Assembly: GCA_964424335.1 (NCBI GenBank)
Contig: CAYRIY010000095.1
Coordinates: forward strand, 1 to 13,408
Length of the DNA: 13,408 nt
Source of the DNA: CAYRIY01 sp964424335
GTDB taxonomy: Bacteria > Bacillota > Limnochordia > DTU080 > RSA5
Reading direction: 5' to 3'
A program made the position numbers and the translations under genes. Under the pieces are notes generated by a model. It was not told the origin of the DNA. It made no database searches and saw only the letters and a program-made list of their open reading frames with translations. Below are positions 7,177 through 13,408 of the stretch, piece by piece (the stretch's first letter is position 1; each line of letters opens with the position of its first letter).

Positions 7177-8256
7177 TCAGGCCTCCCAAATCGTCGCCCC
7201 GATAAAGCGTTCCTTCTCTGGATCATCGTTGTAGTAATAGACGGTGACAAGCTTGCCGTCAGACCGTTGCACGGTGCGAGGATAGCCTAAATCCTGATTG
7301 CCGCCGTCGGTGCGCAGCTCGATCGGCGGACCCCACGTGCGGCCATCGTCCTCGCTCAACGTCGCTCGGATCCCATACGGCTCCGACCTATACCCATAGG
7401 TGATGCACAGGCGGCCGTCGGCAAGCTTGGTCAGCGTGGGCGGGTTTCCCCAGTATCCGGTGTTGTCGACCGCACTTGCGTAAAACTGCCACGACCGTCC
7501 CCGATCATGCGAAGCGTAGACGTCGATCCGGCCATCCCGCGCCTCGCTCTCTCGGCATCGAACGGCGGAGAGCAGGGTATCGCCTCGTAAATGTATTGTT
7601 GCCGGCATGATCGCGCTTCCGGTCGGACGCTCGTCAATCCACGACAAAAACGGAAACGTCCGCCCCCCGTCGGTCGTGTGAACGCAAAAGGGCCTGCCCT
7701 CCGCTCCGTCCTCCTTGGTCGACGTCAGAGCAAGGAGGCACTCCGAGGGCCCGAGCACAACGTAGTCGGTGCGGGCCATGACGCCCGCCTGCTCGTACAT
7801 GGGCAGGGCGTACGGCCCCTGCCAACTGCGGCAGCGATTGGTCGAGACGTAAAACCACGACCGAGCCCCCACGCCAAGGCCAGATCGGGCGCACATCAGT
7901 GCGAAATCAGCGTGCGTAAAGTCGATCCCGCCCGGCGGATCTGCGGGGGCCTCGGGGCCATCCAGCAACTCGCCCACCTGGAGGCCGGGATTCATGTGCT
8001 CGTCGGCGGAAATTCCTCGCCCGCCCGGCGTGCGGCACGGCGTAGGCTCAACCTCCCACGTTTCCCCGCCATCCATGGAGCGGGCTTGGAAGGGCAAGAA
8101 CGGCCGCGTCTTGTCCCGGGCATGAAACTGATCCTTCGTGTTGAGGTATCCCACGGTAAACCCAACGACGATCTCATCGCCCCATGACCAGATGCCGTAG
8201 TTGGCTGGCCACGCCGCGCAGCGACCTGGCTCTCGATACACGGTGCTGTGGATCAA
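7177..8256 (-). CDS. Sialidase-superfamily (BNR/Asp-box) beta-propeller protein
   Basis: Five Asp-box repeats (S/T-x-D-x-G-x-T/S-W/F) are visible: SMDGGETW (60-67), a degenerate STNRCRSW (138-145), TTDGGRTF (194-201), SHDRGRSW (249-256) and SEDDGRTW (301-308). The last four are 52-56 residues apart, as in a six-bladed sialidase propeller. I prefer the TTG start at 8254-8256 (359 aa), which lies 8 nt after AGAGG; the GTG three codons earlier overlaps the ribosome binding site itself. An N-terminal YREP (7-10) sits where sialidases have the FRIP/YRIP arginine motif, with Ile replaced by Glu. No signal peptide is present, so the protein is probably cytoplasmic. It may hydrolyse a sialoside or another glycoside, or only bind one; a GH33 activity is not established. 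It is convergent with the FAD gene and lies 91 bp downstream of the solute-binding protein gene. Confidence 0.78.
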   Translation of the reverse strand: MIHSTVYREPGRCAAWPANYGIWSWGDEIVVGFTVGYLNTKDQFHARDKTRPFLPFQARSMDGGETWEVEPTPCRTPGGRGISADEHMNPGLQVGELLDGPEAPADPPGGIDFTHADFALMCARSGLGVGARSWFYVSTNRCRSWQGPYALPMYEQAGVMARTDYVVLGPSECLLALTSTKEDGAEGRPFCVHTTDGGRTFPFLSWIDERPTGSAIMPATIHLRGDTLLSAVRCRESEARDGRIDVYASHDRGRSWQFYASAVDNTGYWGNPPTLTKLADGRLCITYGYRSEPYGIRATLSEDDGRTWGPPIELRTDGGNQDLGYPRTVQRSDGKLVTVYYYNDDPEKERFIGATIWEA

Positions 8257-8260
8257 AGCG

Positions 8261-8269
8261 ATCACCTCT
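8261..8269 (-). promoter_or_regulatory. Ribosome binding site deciding the TTG start of the propeller gene
   Basis: The minus strand reads AGAGGTGAT here, matching the anti-Shine-Dalgarno complement. The core AGAGG is 8 nt from TTG 8256. The alternative GTG (8263-8265) lies inside this site. Confidence 0.6.
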
Positions 8270-8347
8270 CCGGTGCGTTCTCTCGAATCGCATTACGGTA
8301 GGTTGGCCGCTTTTACCTGCAAGGACTCTACCCGCTCAAGCCGCCGC

Positions 8348-9667
8348 TCATTCAAACTCCGCCATCTTGACGTTTGCCGCCCGGACACCTTCCTGCGCTG
8401 CAATGGCAAGGTCGAGCTCACGTGCGTTTATGCCCTTGTTCAATCCCTGTTGAAACGCCCCGACGATCGGCTCAAAGCCTAGACGAAACGGTGCGACTTT
8501 GGAGTATGCAATCGCATCGACGTTGATCCACTCGCTTACGTGGACGCTCGGGTTGTACCAAAGGTTTTGGTCGCGCAAGACAGGTATGTAGCTCGGCATG
8601 ACGAGGCCTCCTCGCCCTTGGGCGATCTGGGCCCGCTCGTTGGTGTTAAAAAACGTGAAAAAGCGGTACGCCTCCTCCGGATGCTGTGTGTCCCGGGAGA
8701 TCGTCAAGGCGTTTGAATGGAGGATGTTGACCTGCTCGCCGAAACGGGGCATTGGAGCGATGTCGTAGGCGATCCGATCCTTCATGCTCGCCGCGAAGGT
8801 CCGGGTCGCCCATCGCCCGTCGAGCAGCATCCCGAGACGACCGTTCATGAATGCGTTACCAAAGCCGCCTGCTTGGCTTTGCTCTGCCGGTGTCGGCATG
8901 GTCTCATCCTGCCACATTAGGTCGTAGTAAAACTGAAAGGCCTGCATCGCCTCCGGCGAATCGAGCGCCACGCTCCCGTCGTCGTCGGAGAAAAGGTCGC
9001 CGCCGGCCGACCACACTTGCAGCAGCCACGACCCCCACCAGTGCGACTGACCGTACCCCCACTGCAGCGCCTCGCCGTCTCCTTGGCGAACCGTAAGCTG
9101 CCGAGCTGCCTGTCGGACAGTATCCCAGGTCCACGTCTCATCGGGCGCCGCCAGCCCCCGCTCGTTGAAGAGGTCCTTGTTATACCAAAAGCTCATGATC
9201 TGCCATTCGGGGGGCACGCCGTACTGCACGCCGTCCCACTGATATAGGTCCCAAATCTGGGGGATAAACAACTCTCGGCCAAAGTCCGGGTCGGAGGCGA
9301 TCAGGGAATCGAGCGGCAAGAAAGCGCCTCCCTTAGCCAGCGCGTGAAACCACTGCGGCGCAATCATCATCAGATCAGGCGCCGTGCCGGTCGCGATCAT
9401 TACGGTGACGGCGTCGAGGTACGGCTCCGGCCTCTCGAGCTGAATGTGGATGTTGGGATACACTGCCTCAAACTCATCGACCGTCTCTTGAAACGCGGCA
9501 AGCCCTTCCTCATCACCCCAGAACGACATGCGCAGCGTGATTTCCTGAGCGCTCCCAAGGGCCGCAAAACAGACCATCACAGCCACAGGCAGCGCGATCC
9601 GACTAAAGCTGAGACCCAAACCGTCGAATATGTACCGGCCCTTCGTCTTTCCGTTGGATATACGCAT
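8348..9667 (-). CDS. Extracellular solute-binding protein family 1, sugar ABC transporter
   Basis: The 439-aa protein begins with a long basic N-region, a hydrophobic core (IALPVAVMVCFAALG) and a likely signal peptidase I site after LGSA (residue 40). No lipobox Cys follows. The mature part shows the family 1 pattern: ITLRMSFWG at its start, AFQETVDEFEAVYPNIHIQL, MIATGTAPDLMMI, YGVPPEWQIMSFWYNKDLFNERGL with PDETWTWD, GRLGMLLDGRW and HPEEAYRFFTFF. Such proteins capture oligosaccharides outside the cell and deliver them to an ABC permease pair. No permease or ATPase gene is in the window, so the partner must be encoded elsewhere or beyond it. The start is ATG 9667 with AAGGAGG about 10 nt upstream. 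The gene lies between the reductase and the propeller gene on the same strand. The many aromatic residues (WWGSWLLQVW) fit a carbohydrate ligand. Confidence 0.93.
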   Translation of the reverse strand: MRISNGKTKGRYIFDGLGLSFSRIALPVAVMVCFAALGSAQEITLRMSFWGDEEGLAAFQETVDEFEAVYPNIHIQLERPEPYLDAVTVMIATGTAPDLMMIAPQWFHALAKGGAFLPLDSLIASDPDFGRELFIPQIWDLYQWDGVQYGVPPEWQIMSFWYNKDLFNERGLAAPDETWTWDTVRQAARQLTVRQGDGEALQWGYGQSHWWGSWLLQVWSAGGDLFSDDDGSVALDSPEAMQAFQFYYDLMWQDETMPTPAEQSQAGGFGNAFMNGRLGMLLDGRWATRTFAASMKDRIAYDIAPMPRFGEQVNILHSNALTISRDTQHPEEAYRFFTFFNTNERAQIAQGRGGLVMPSYIPVLRDQNLWYNPSVHVSEWINVDAIAYSKVAPFRLGFEPIVGAFQQGLNKGINARELDLAIAAQEGVRAANVKMAEFE

Positions 9668-9833
9668 GTAAAAGTCGCCTCCTTAATCCGATATCCGGCT
9701 TGCCGATCTCTCCGACCAGAATAAGCCCGAATTAACTGTATATTCAGGAGGCTCGACTCGCTTCCTTTATTTTGGTTGACGCAAATCCGCCACACAGGAC
9801 TCGGTGCGGTTTACACACCCATTGAATTGTGGA

Positions 9834-9875
9834 CTTGAGCGTCCCCTTCTCGCTTCCGATAGGGAGACGCTCAAG
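9834..9875. other. Stem-loop in the 3' flank of the aldo-keto reductase gene
   Basis: CTTGAGCGTC (9834-9843) is a perfect inverted repeat of GACGCTCAAG (9866-9875), and CCC/GGG can extend the stem inward past one bulged base. It starts 6 bp beyond the reductase stop codon. No T-tract follows it on either strand, so it is not a clear intrinsic terminator. It may protect the 3' end of the mRNA or form an attenuating hairpin between the reductase and the binding-protein gene. Confidence 0.5.
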
Positions 9876-9881
9876 CGGATG

Positions 9882-10898
9882 TCACTTGCCCGGCGCTCGC
9901 GGCAGTGTGATCGAGTCGATCAGATCAAGCTCCTCTTTGGAGAAATCGAGGCGCTCGAGGGCTCTTACGTTCTCCTCGATTTGCTCCACCCTCGAGGCGC
10001 CGATCAGGACGCTCGTAATCCCTGAGAGTCGCAAGATCCAAGCTATGGCCATTTGAGCCAGACTCTGTCCTCGATTGCGGGCTACTTCGTTCAACTGGCG
10101 CACCTTGTTGATGGTTTCCTCGGTCAATCTCCTCTTGGCGTTCTCTTCTCCCCACAAAAGCGCGGCGCGAGAATCTTCCGGAATGTCACCCGACAGGTAT
10201 TTGTTCGTCAACAGGCCCGACGCCAGAGGGCAATAGACAATCAGTCCGGTGCCGCACCGCTCCGCGTGGTCCAACAGATCCCACTCGATACCGCGCCCCA
10301 ATAGGTTGTAGTACGGTTGGTGAATCGTGATCGGTGTAAGGCCGCGCTCCCGAGTTATGCGCACGGCGTTTTCAAAGTGGACGCCGGGGAAGTTGCTCAC
10401 ACCGACGTACAGAGCTTTTCCCTGCCTGACGATCAGGTCCAATGCCTCCATCGTCTCCTCGAGCGGCGTCTCAGGATCCGGGCGGTGGGCGTAAAAAATG
10501 TCCACGTAGTCAAGTCCGAGTCGCTTTAGCGACTGATCCAAACTGGCGACGAGGTACTTCTTGGAGAGCCCGTCGCCGTACGGGCCAGGCCACATGCGAA
10601 ATCCGGCTTTGGTGGAAATGATCAATTCATCACGAGGCATCTCTTTCAAAATTTGGCCAACCACTCGCTCCGCGTTGCCGGGCGGCCGGCCGTAATTGTT
10701 TGCGATGTCGAAATGAGTGATGCCAAGATCAAAGGCTCGAAAGATACACGCCTTAGCCACTTCCTCGCCCCGGTATCCGCCAAACGTCTCCCATGCTCCA
10801 AGCGAAATGACCGGGAGATTGAGGCCCGAACGTCCCGAGCGCCGATAGAGCATCTTATCGTAACGGTCTTTGGCAAAAGCGTGTGGTTGCGTCGCCAT
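9882..10898 (-). CDS. Aldo/keto reductase, YghZ / L-glyceraldehyde-3-phosphate reductase-like
   Basis: The 338-aa protein matches E. coli YghZ (GPR, AKR14) along its length as I remember it. Shared segments include SLGAWETFGGY, AFDLGITHFDIANNYGRPPGNAE, DELIISTKAGFRMWPGPYGDG, SKKYLVASLDQSLKRLGLDYVDIFYAHRPD, GKALYVGVSNF, IHQPYYNLL, GQSLAQMAIAWIL and TSVLIGASRVEQIEENV. The AKR catalytic tetrad is D64, Y69, K97 and H138. The family uses NADPH to reduce aldehydes; YghZ reduces L-glyceraldehyde 3-phosphate to sn-glycerol 3-phosphate. Its presence next to a GlpK/GlpA-like operon makes a related triose role plausible, though many AKRs are promiscuous. The start is ATG 10898, 9 nt after AGGAGG. An operator-like palindrome overlaps its promoter. 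It may form a transcription unit with the binding-protein and propeller genes. Confidence 0.88.
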   Translation of the reverse strand: MATQPHAFAKDRYDKMLYRRSGRSGLNLPVISLGAWETFGGYRGEEVAKACIFRAFDLGITHFDIANNYGRPPGNAERVVGQILKEMPRDELIISTKAGFRMWPGPYGDGLSKKYLVASLDQSLKRLGLDYVDIFYAHRPDPETPLEETMEALDLIVRQGKALYVGVSNFPGVHFENAVRITRERGLTPITIHQPYYNLLGRGIEWDLLDHAERCGTGLIVYCPLASGLLTNKYLSGDIPEDSRAALLWGEENAKRRLTEETINKVRQLNEVARNRGQSLAQMAIAWILRLSGITSVLIGASRVEQIEENVRALERLDFSKEELDLIDSITLPRAPGK

Positions 10899-10921
10899 GC
10901 CAACATGCCTCCTAGGTTTGT

Positions 10922-10946
10922 CTTATTTCCTATAATGGGAAATAAG
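10922..10946. promoter_or_regulatory. Palindromic operator candidate over the reductase -10 box
   Basis: CTTATTTCC (10922-10930) and GGAAATAAG (10938-10946) form a perfect 9-bp inverted repeat with a 7-bp spacer. This AT-rich element stands out from GC-rich surroundings. It covers the -10 box and the expected transcription start, so a repressor bound here would block the promoter. The cognate regulator is unknown; the LysR-type and DeoR-family proteins in this window are only possible candidates. Confidence 0.6.
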
Positions 10947-10960
10947 TGAGCGGTAATCAA
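10932..10960 (-). promoter_or_regulatory. Sigma-A-type promoter for the aldo-keto reductase gene
   Basis: On the minus strand, TTGATT (complement of 10955-10960) is separated by exactly 17 bp from CATTAT (complement of 10932-10937). The leader to ATG 10898 would be about 25-30 nt and contains the AGGAGG ribosome binding site. Confidence 0.55.
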
Positions 10961-11056
10961 TCTCCTGCGCCGAAACCAATCTAAAAGGCGTAACTATCAC
11001 TAATCAGGTATCCCGATCCACAAAAGAAGGTAAACGAAAAATTTCAAAATGAAAAT

Positions 11057-11068
11057 GGAGGGTCCTCC
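11057..11068 (+). promoter_or_regulatory. Shine-Dalgarno of the TIM-barrel gene, next to its own complement
   Basis: GGAGG (11057-11061) lies 9 nt before ATG 11071 and is the ribosome binding site that fixes the start. CCTCC follows at 11064-11068, so GGAG (11057-11060) can pair with CTCC (11065-11068) around a GGTC loop and mask the site. I saw no strong sigma-A promoter for this gene in 10961-11056. Confidence 0.5.
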
Positions 11069-11070
11069 TC

Positions 11071-12216
11071 ATGGAACTTTGGGTTCATGGATTGCCTCAA
11101 AACCAAAAAGCCGCGCTCGAATCTCTAAAAAGACTTGGCGTCTCGAACGTGGTGCTTGGCGCGAACCGAGAGGCCATCGAACAAGCCGTCGAAGCAGGAC
11201 TTTCAGTCTACCCTTGCACCCACGCCTACGGCATCCGAAAGGAAGATCCCGAGCGGCTCCTTTGTCTCAACATCACGGGAGATCGAAAACCGTGGTTTCA
11301 TTCCAACTGCCCCAACCAACCCGAAGTCCAAGATCGGCACCTCGAAAAGGTGAAGGAGCTTGCCCAGATCCCAGGCGTGAAGGGGATCTTTATCGACGGC
11401 GCACGCTTTGCCTCTCCAGCGTCGGGGATCGACGCGTTCTTTACCTGCTTTTGCAGCGAATGTAGATCGCAGGCCGAAAGGTTTGGGCTCGACTTTGAGC
11501 GAATGCGGCGCGACGTTGCGTCTCTGTACGAAGGGCTCCGCCAGCACGGAAACCGGATCGGCCCCCTATTGGGCGATTTGGAAGGCTGGCCGTCGGCTGG
11601 CGACCTATTGGGGCTTAGCGTAGGGCTACCGGGGGTCTTCGACTGGTTTCGCTTCCGGGCGCTATGCACGACTCAGCACATCCGCCAGGCGCGCGAGGCC
11701 CTGAAAGCTTGCGACGCCACGCTCTCACTTGGCATGTACGTGTTCACCCCGTGCCTTTCAGGCCTCGTTGGCCAGGTGTATCCGATGCTTGCAGAGCACG
11801 TCGACGTTTTCTCACCGATGATCTACCGCAACGGACCCGCAGATTCGATCGCGCCCCTCAACTCCGAAATTGCTCGGATGTGGAAAGACTTGAGTGAGGT
11901 CACAGGCATGAGCCCCGAGGACGCCGCGGCCAAGGTTCTAGGCTTTTTGGGCTTTGAGAAACTGCTCGGGGACCATTCGCTCGAGACGCTCGCCGAAGAG
12001 TTTCCTCCGCTAGCTGTCGGCCGAGAGACTGCGAGTGCCCGCGCCCTCCTAGGAAAGGATAAAAAGCTCGCTCCAATCATTTGGCTAAATGACGACGAGA
12101 TCGAGCGTTCCGCCAGAGCCGCGAAGCAAGCCGGGGCGGACGGTGTCAACTTTTTCTCCTACCGAGACGGCTCGGAATTCTACCTCGAGCGAGCCGTCGC
12201 CGCTATTACCATTTGA
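11071..12216 (+). CDS. TIM-barrel protein resembling glycoside hydrolases, function unknown
   Basis: The 381-aa protein starts at ATG 11071. I do not recognise it as a named family. It resembles hypothetical glycosyl-hydrolase-like (GHL) TIM barrels. A beta strand ends in GIFIDGARFASP (residues 105-116, D109 at a typical active-site strand end), followed by CFCSECRSQAERFGLDFERMRRDV, with C126-x-C128-x-x-C131. DWFRFR occurs at 191-196 and VDVFSPMIYRNG at 244-255, typical of the sixth or seventh strand in such barrels. GADGVNFFSYRDG near the end looks like the last strand. No signal peptide is seen, so it would act on imported sugars in the cytoplasm. The cysteine cluster could bind a metal. 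It is divergent from the reductase gene (172 bp apart) and convergent with the next flavoprotein gene. A sugar-catabolic role is inferred only from neighbours. Confidence 0.65.
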   Translation: MELWVHGLPQNQKAALESLKRLGVSNVVLGANREAIEQAVEAGLSVYPCTHAYGIRKEDPERLLCLNITGDRKPWFHSNCPNQPEVQDRHLEKVKELAQIPGVKGIFIDGARFASPASGIDAFFTCFCSECRSQAERFGLDFERMRRDVASLYEGLRQHGNRIGPLLGDLEGWPSAGDLLGLSVGLPGVFDWFRFRALCTTQHIRQAREALKACDATLSLGMYVFTPCLSGLVGQVYPMLAEHVDVFSPMIYRNGPADSIAPLNSEIARMWKDLSEVTGMSPEDAAAKVLGFLGFEKLLGDHSLETLAEEFPPLAVGRETASARALLGKDKKLAPIIWLNDDEIERSARAAKQAGADGVNFFSYRDGSEFYLERAVAAITI

Positions 12217-12274
12217 ATAGAGGCGCTGCTGATTGACGCGGCGTTGCTCGCCCCCGCTATGCGTCGCACCAATC

Positions 12275-13408
12275 CTACTCCGCCGGCCGCACCAGCTCAG
12301 GATCAAGGAGCGCGCCTTGTTCGACCAGCCGCTTTTGCAAATCGCTTACCGGGACTGCCCATAGGTCGGCGCCGTACGCACTCACCGCCATGGCCGAAGC
12401 GGTTCCGGCAGCTTCGCCCGTCAATACGCACGCAGAGATGCCACGGGTAACATCCCAGGCGGTCGTATCCGTCGACATGCAGCGCCCCACCGCCGTCAAA
12501 TTCCTGGTGCGAACCGCCTGAAGCGCCCGCCACGGAATCGCGTAGACAGGACCCCTGCGCCGCCAATCCCCCGTCAGTCCGATCGCATCGTCAAACCACT
12601 GATGCTTGTGCCGCTCCCCAAGCGAAAACTTGCCGACTAGGCGACGCGTCATGCGAAAGCAAGGAATGCTGGGCGGTGTGAGGAGCTGCGGATCCTGATC
12701 GGGATGCCGCTCCCTGATCTCCGCCATTCGCCTGCGCATCATCTCGCGAGAGCCAAGCACTTGAGCTGTGACGTCCTTCGCATCGTCGCCGCGGAAAAAG
12801 GGCCCTTCCGCTCCCTCTCGCACTGCATACGGGCTGAACTTGTTCGACATCTTCACGATGTTCAACCCGTCGTCGGTCAAGTAGTAAAACCAACCCGCCA
12901 GCACGTTCGAATCGAGCGACTCGGTTTCCTCGCCCGCAAGGTAGCAGACGTCGGCGTCGCCGCTGGCGTCGACCGCGGTGCGACAGGCAATTGCACTGCG
13001 CCCGCTTTTGTTCTCCACGATGAGGTGACTTACGCGCCCGTCCTCCACCAACACGTTGCACAGCCTCGTGTCGTAAAGAATCTCGACGCCTTCGCTCACC
13101 ACTGCCTCCTCGAGCGCCAGCAGGTATGAGGAGGGATTGAACATGGTTATGTATCGGGCGTTTCTCTCCGCCTCGGGATCCCCTCCATCACGCCAGCGCG
13201 GCGGAATGCCCATGAAGCCCGCTTTGGGAACATCTCGTTTAAGATCTGCAACCGAGAGTTTGAGTAGCTCCTCCGCCAGACCGGCGGTGACTTGCCTGCC
13301 GTTCCCATCACAAAGGACCAGCCAAACGATCACATTGCCGATCGTGGCCAGCCCTCCGAGTGAACAGGTTCGCTCAACGAGCGCCACCGAGGCTCCGTTT
13401 CGAGCGGC
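12275..13408 (-). CDS. FAD-dependent oxidoreductase, FAD_oxidored type (N-terminus outside window)
   Basis: The frame remains open to the last base, so the first residues, including the GxGxxG loop, are missing. About 377 residues are visible. They begin just after the FAD loop with AARNGASVALVERTCSLGGLATIGNV, the family's second beta-alpha unit and GG(L/M)AT motif. Further family signatures are AVDASGDADVCYLAG and a closing VGRCMSTDTTAWDVTRG...TGEAAGTASAMAVSAYGADLWAVPVSDLQKRLVEQGALL. The stop is TAG at 12275-12277. These flavoproteins are frequent in polysaccharide and sugar utilisation loci, usually with unassigned substrates. The GTG at 13385-13387 could be mistaken for a start but lies within the conserved N-terminal domain. 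The gene is convergent with the TIM-barrel gene, 58 bp apart. Confidence 0.88.
   Translation of the reverse strand, partial: AARNGASVALVERTCSLGGLATIGNVIVWLVLCDGNGRQVTAGLAEELLKLSVADLKRDVPKAGFMGIPPRWRDGGDPEAERNARYITMFNPSSYLLALEEAVVSEGVEILYDTRLCNVLVEDGRVSHLIVENKSGRSAIACRTAVDASGDADVCYLAGEETESLDSNVLAGWFYYLTDDGLNIVKMSNKFSPYAVREGAEGPFFRGDDAKDVTAQVLGSREMMRRRMAEIRERHPDQDPQLLTPPSIPCFRMTRRLVGKFSLGERHKHQWFDDAIGLTGDWRRRGPVYAIPWRALQAVRTRNLTAVGRCMSTDTTAWDVTRGISACVLTGEAAGTASAMAVSAYGADLWAVPVSDLQKRLVEQGALLDPELVRPAE

Noticed and set aside
8257..8347. Promoter between the binding-protein and propeller genes
   Set aside because: A minus-strand TTGCAG is present, but the best -10-like bases (CGTAAT) are 19 bp away, and the match is too weak to call.
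9668..9830. Separate promoter for the solute-binding protein gene
   Set aside because: AT-rich bases near 9730-9750 give only weak -10-like matches on the minus strand with no fitting -35 box.
10931..10936. Plus-strand TATAAT as a promoter for the TIM-barrel gene
   Set aside because: The bases 17 bp upstream (CCTCCT) are not a -35 box, and the site is the spacer of the palindrome and the reductase -10 on the other strand.
12235..12265. GACGC/GCGTC hairpin between the convergent TIM-barrel and flavoprotein genes
   Set aside because: The stem is interrupted by an 8-nt bulge and there is no T-tract on either strand, so a terminator is not supported.

Overview
The window reads as part of a carbohydrate-catabolism region from a GC-rich bacterium. 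Strong GGAGG-type Shine-Dalgarno sequences at 7-10 nt, sigma-A-like -35/-10 boxes and one clear intrinsic terminator suggest a GC-rich member of the Bacillota (Firmicutes). This is inference; I cannot name a genus. Almost every interval is a protein gene. I saw no tRNA, rRNA, CRISPR array, transposase or attachment site.

Layout. (1) 1-393 (+): 3' end of a LysR-type regulator, followed by an intrinsic terminator. (2) 635-1894 (+): a ferritin-superfamily protein with a complete E / ExxH / E / ExxH diiron ligand set, behind a good extended -10 promoter. (3) 2029-7160 (+): a tightly packed operon with start/stop overlaps. It encodes a DeoR-family repressor, a glycerol-kinase-like FGGY kinase, a GlpA-like FAD dehydrogenase with a C-terminal 2Fe-2S (BFD) domain, and a second FAD/pyridine-nucleotide oxidoreductase. 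Three direct CACAA repeats exactly 21 bp apart precede the DeoR gene and are an operator candidate. (4) 7177-10898 (-): reading from high to low coordinates, a YghZ/GPR-like aldo-keto reductase, an ABC sugar-binding protein with no permeases beside it, and a five-Asp-box sialidase-like propeller protein. A promoter overlapping a perfect 9-bp inverted repeat drives the reductase. (5) 11071-12216 (+): a TIM-barrel, glycoside-hydrolase-like protein. (6) 12275-13408 (-): a FAD_oxidored-type flavoprotein that runs off the window.

How it may fit together (inference). Sugar or a sugar derivative would be taken up through the binding protein and processed by the propeller and TIM-barrel proteins. The resulting polyol or triose would be phosphorylated by the FGGY kinase and oxidised by the GlpA-like/FAD pair. 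The reductase resembles enzymes that turn L-glyceraldehyde 3-phosphate into glycerol 3-phosphate, the substrate of GlpA-type enzymes, so the two arms could meet there. The kinase lacks the arginine that contacts glycerol in GlpK, so its true substrate may not be glycerol. The diiron protein and the TIM-barrel protein are the least understood parts.
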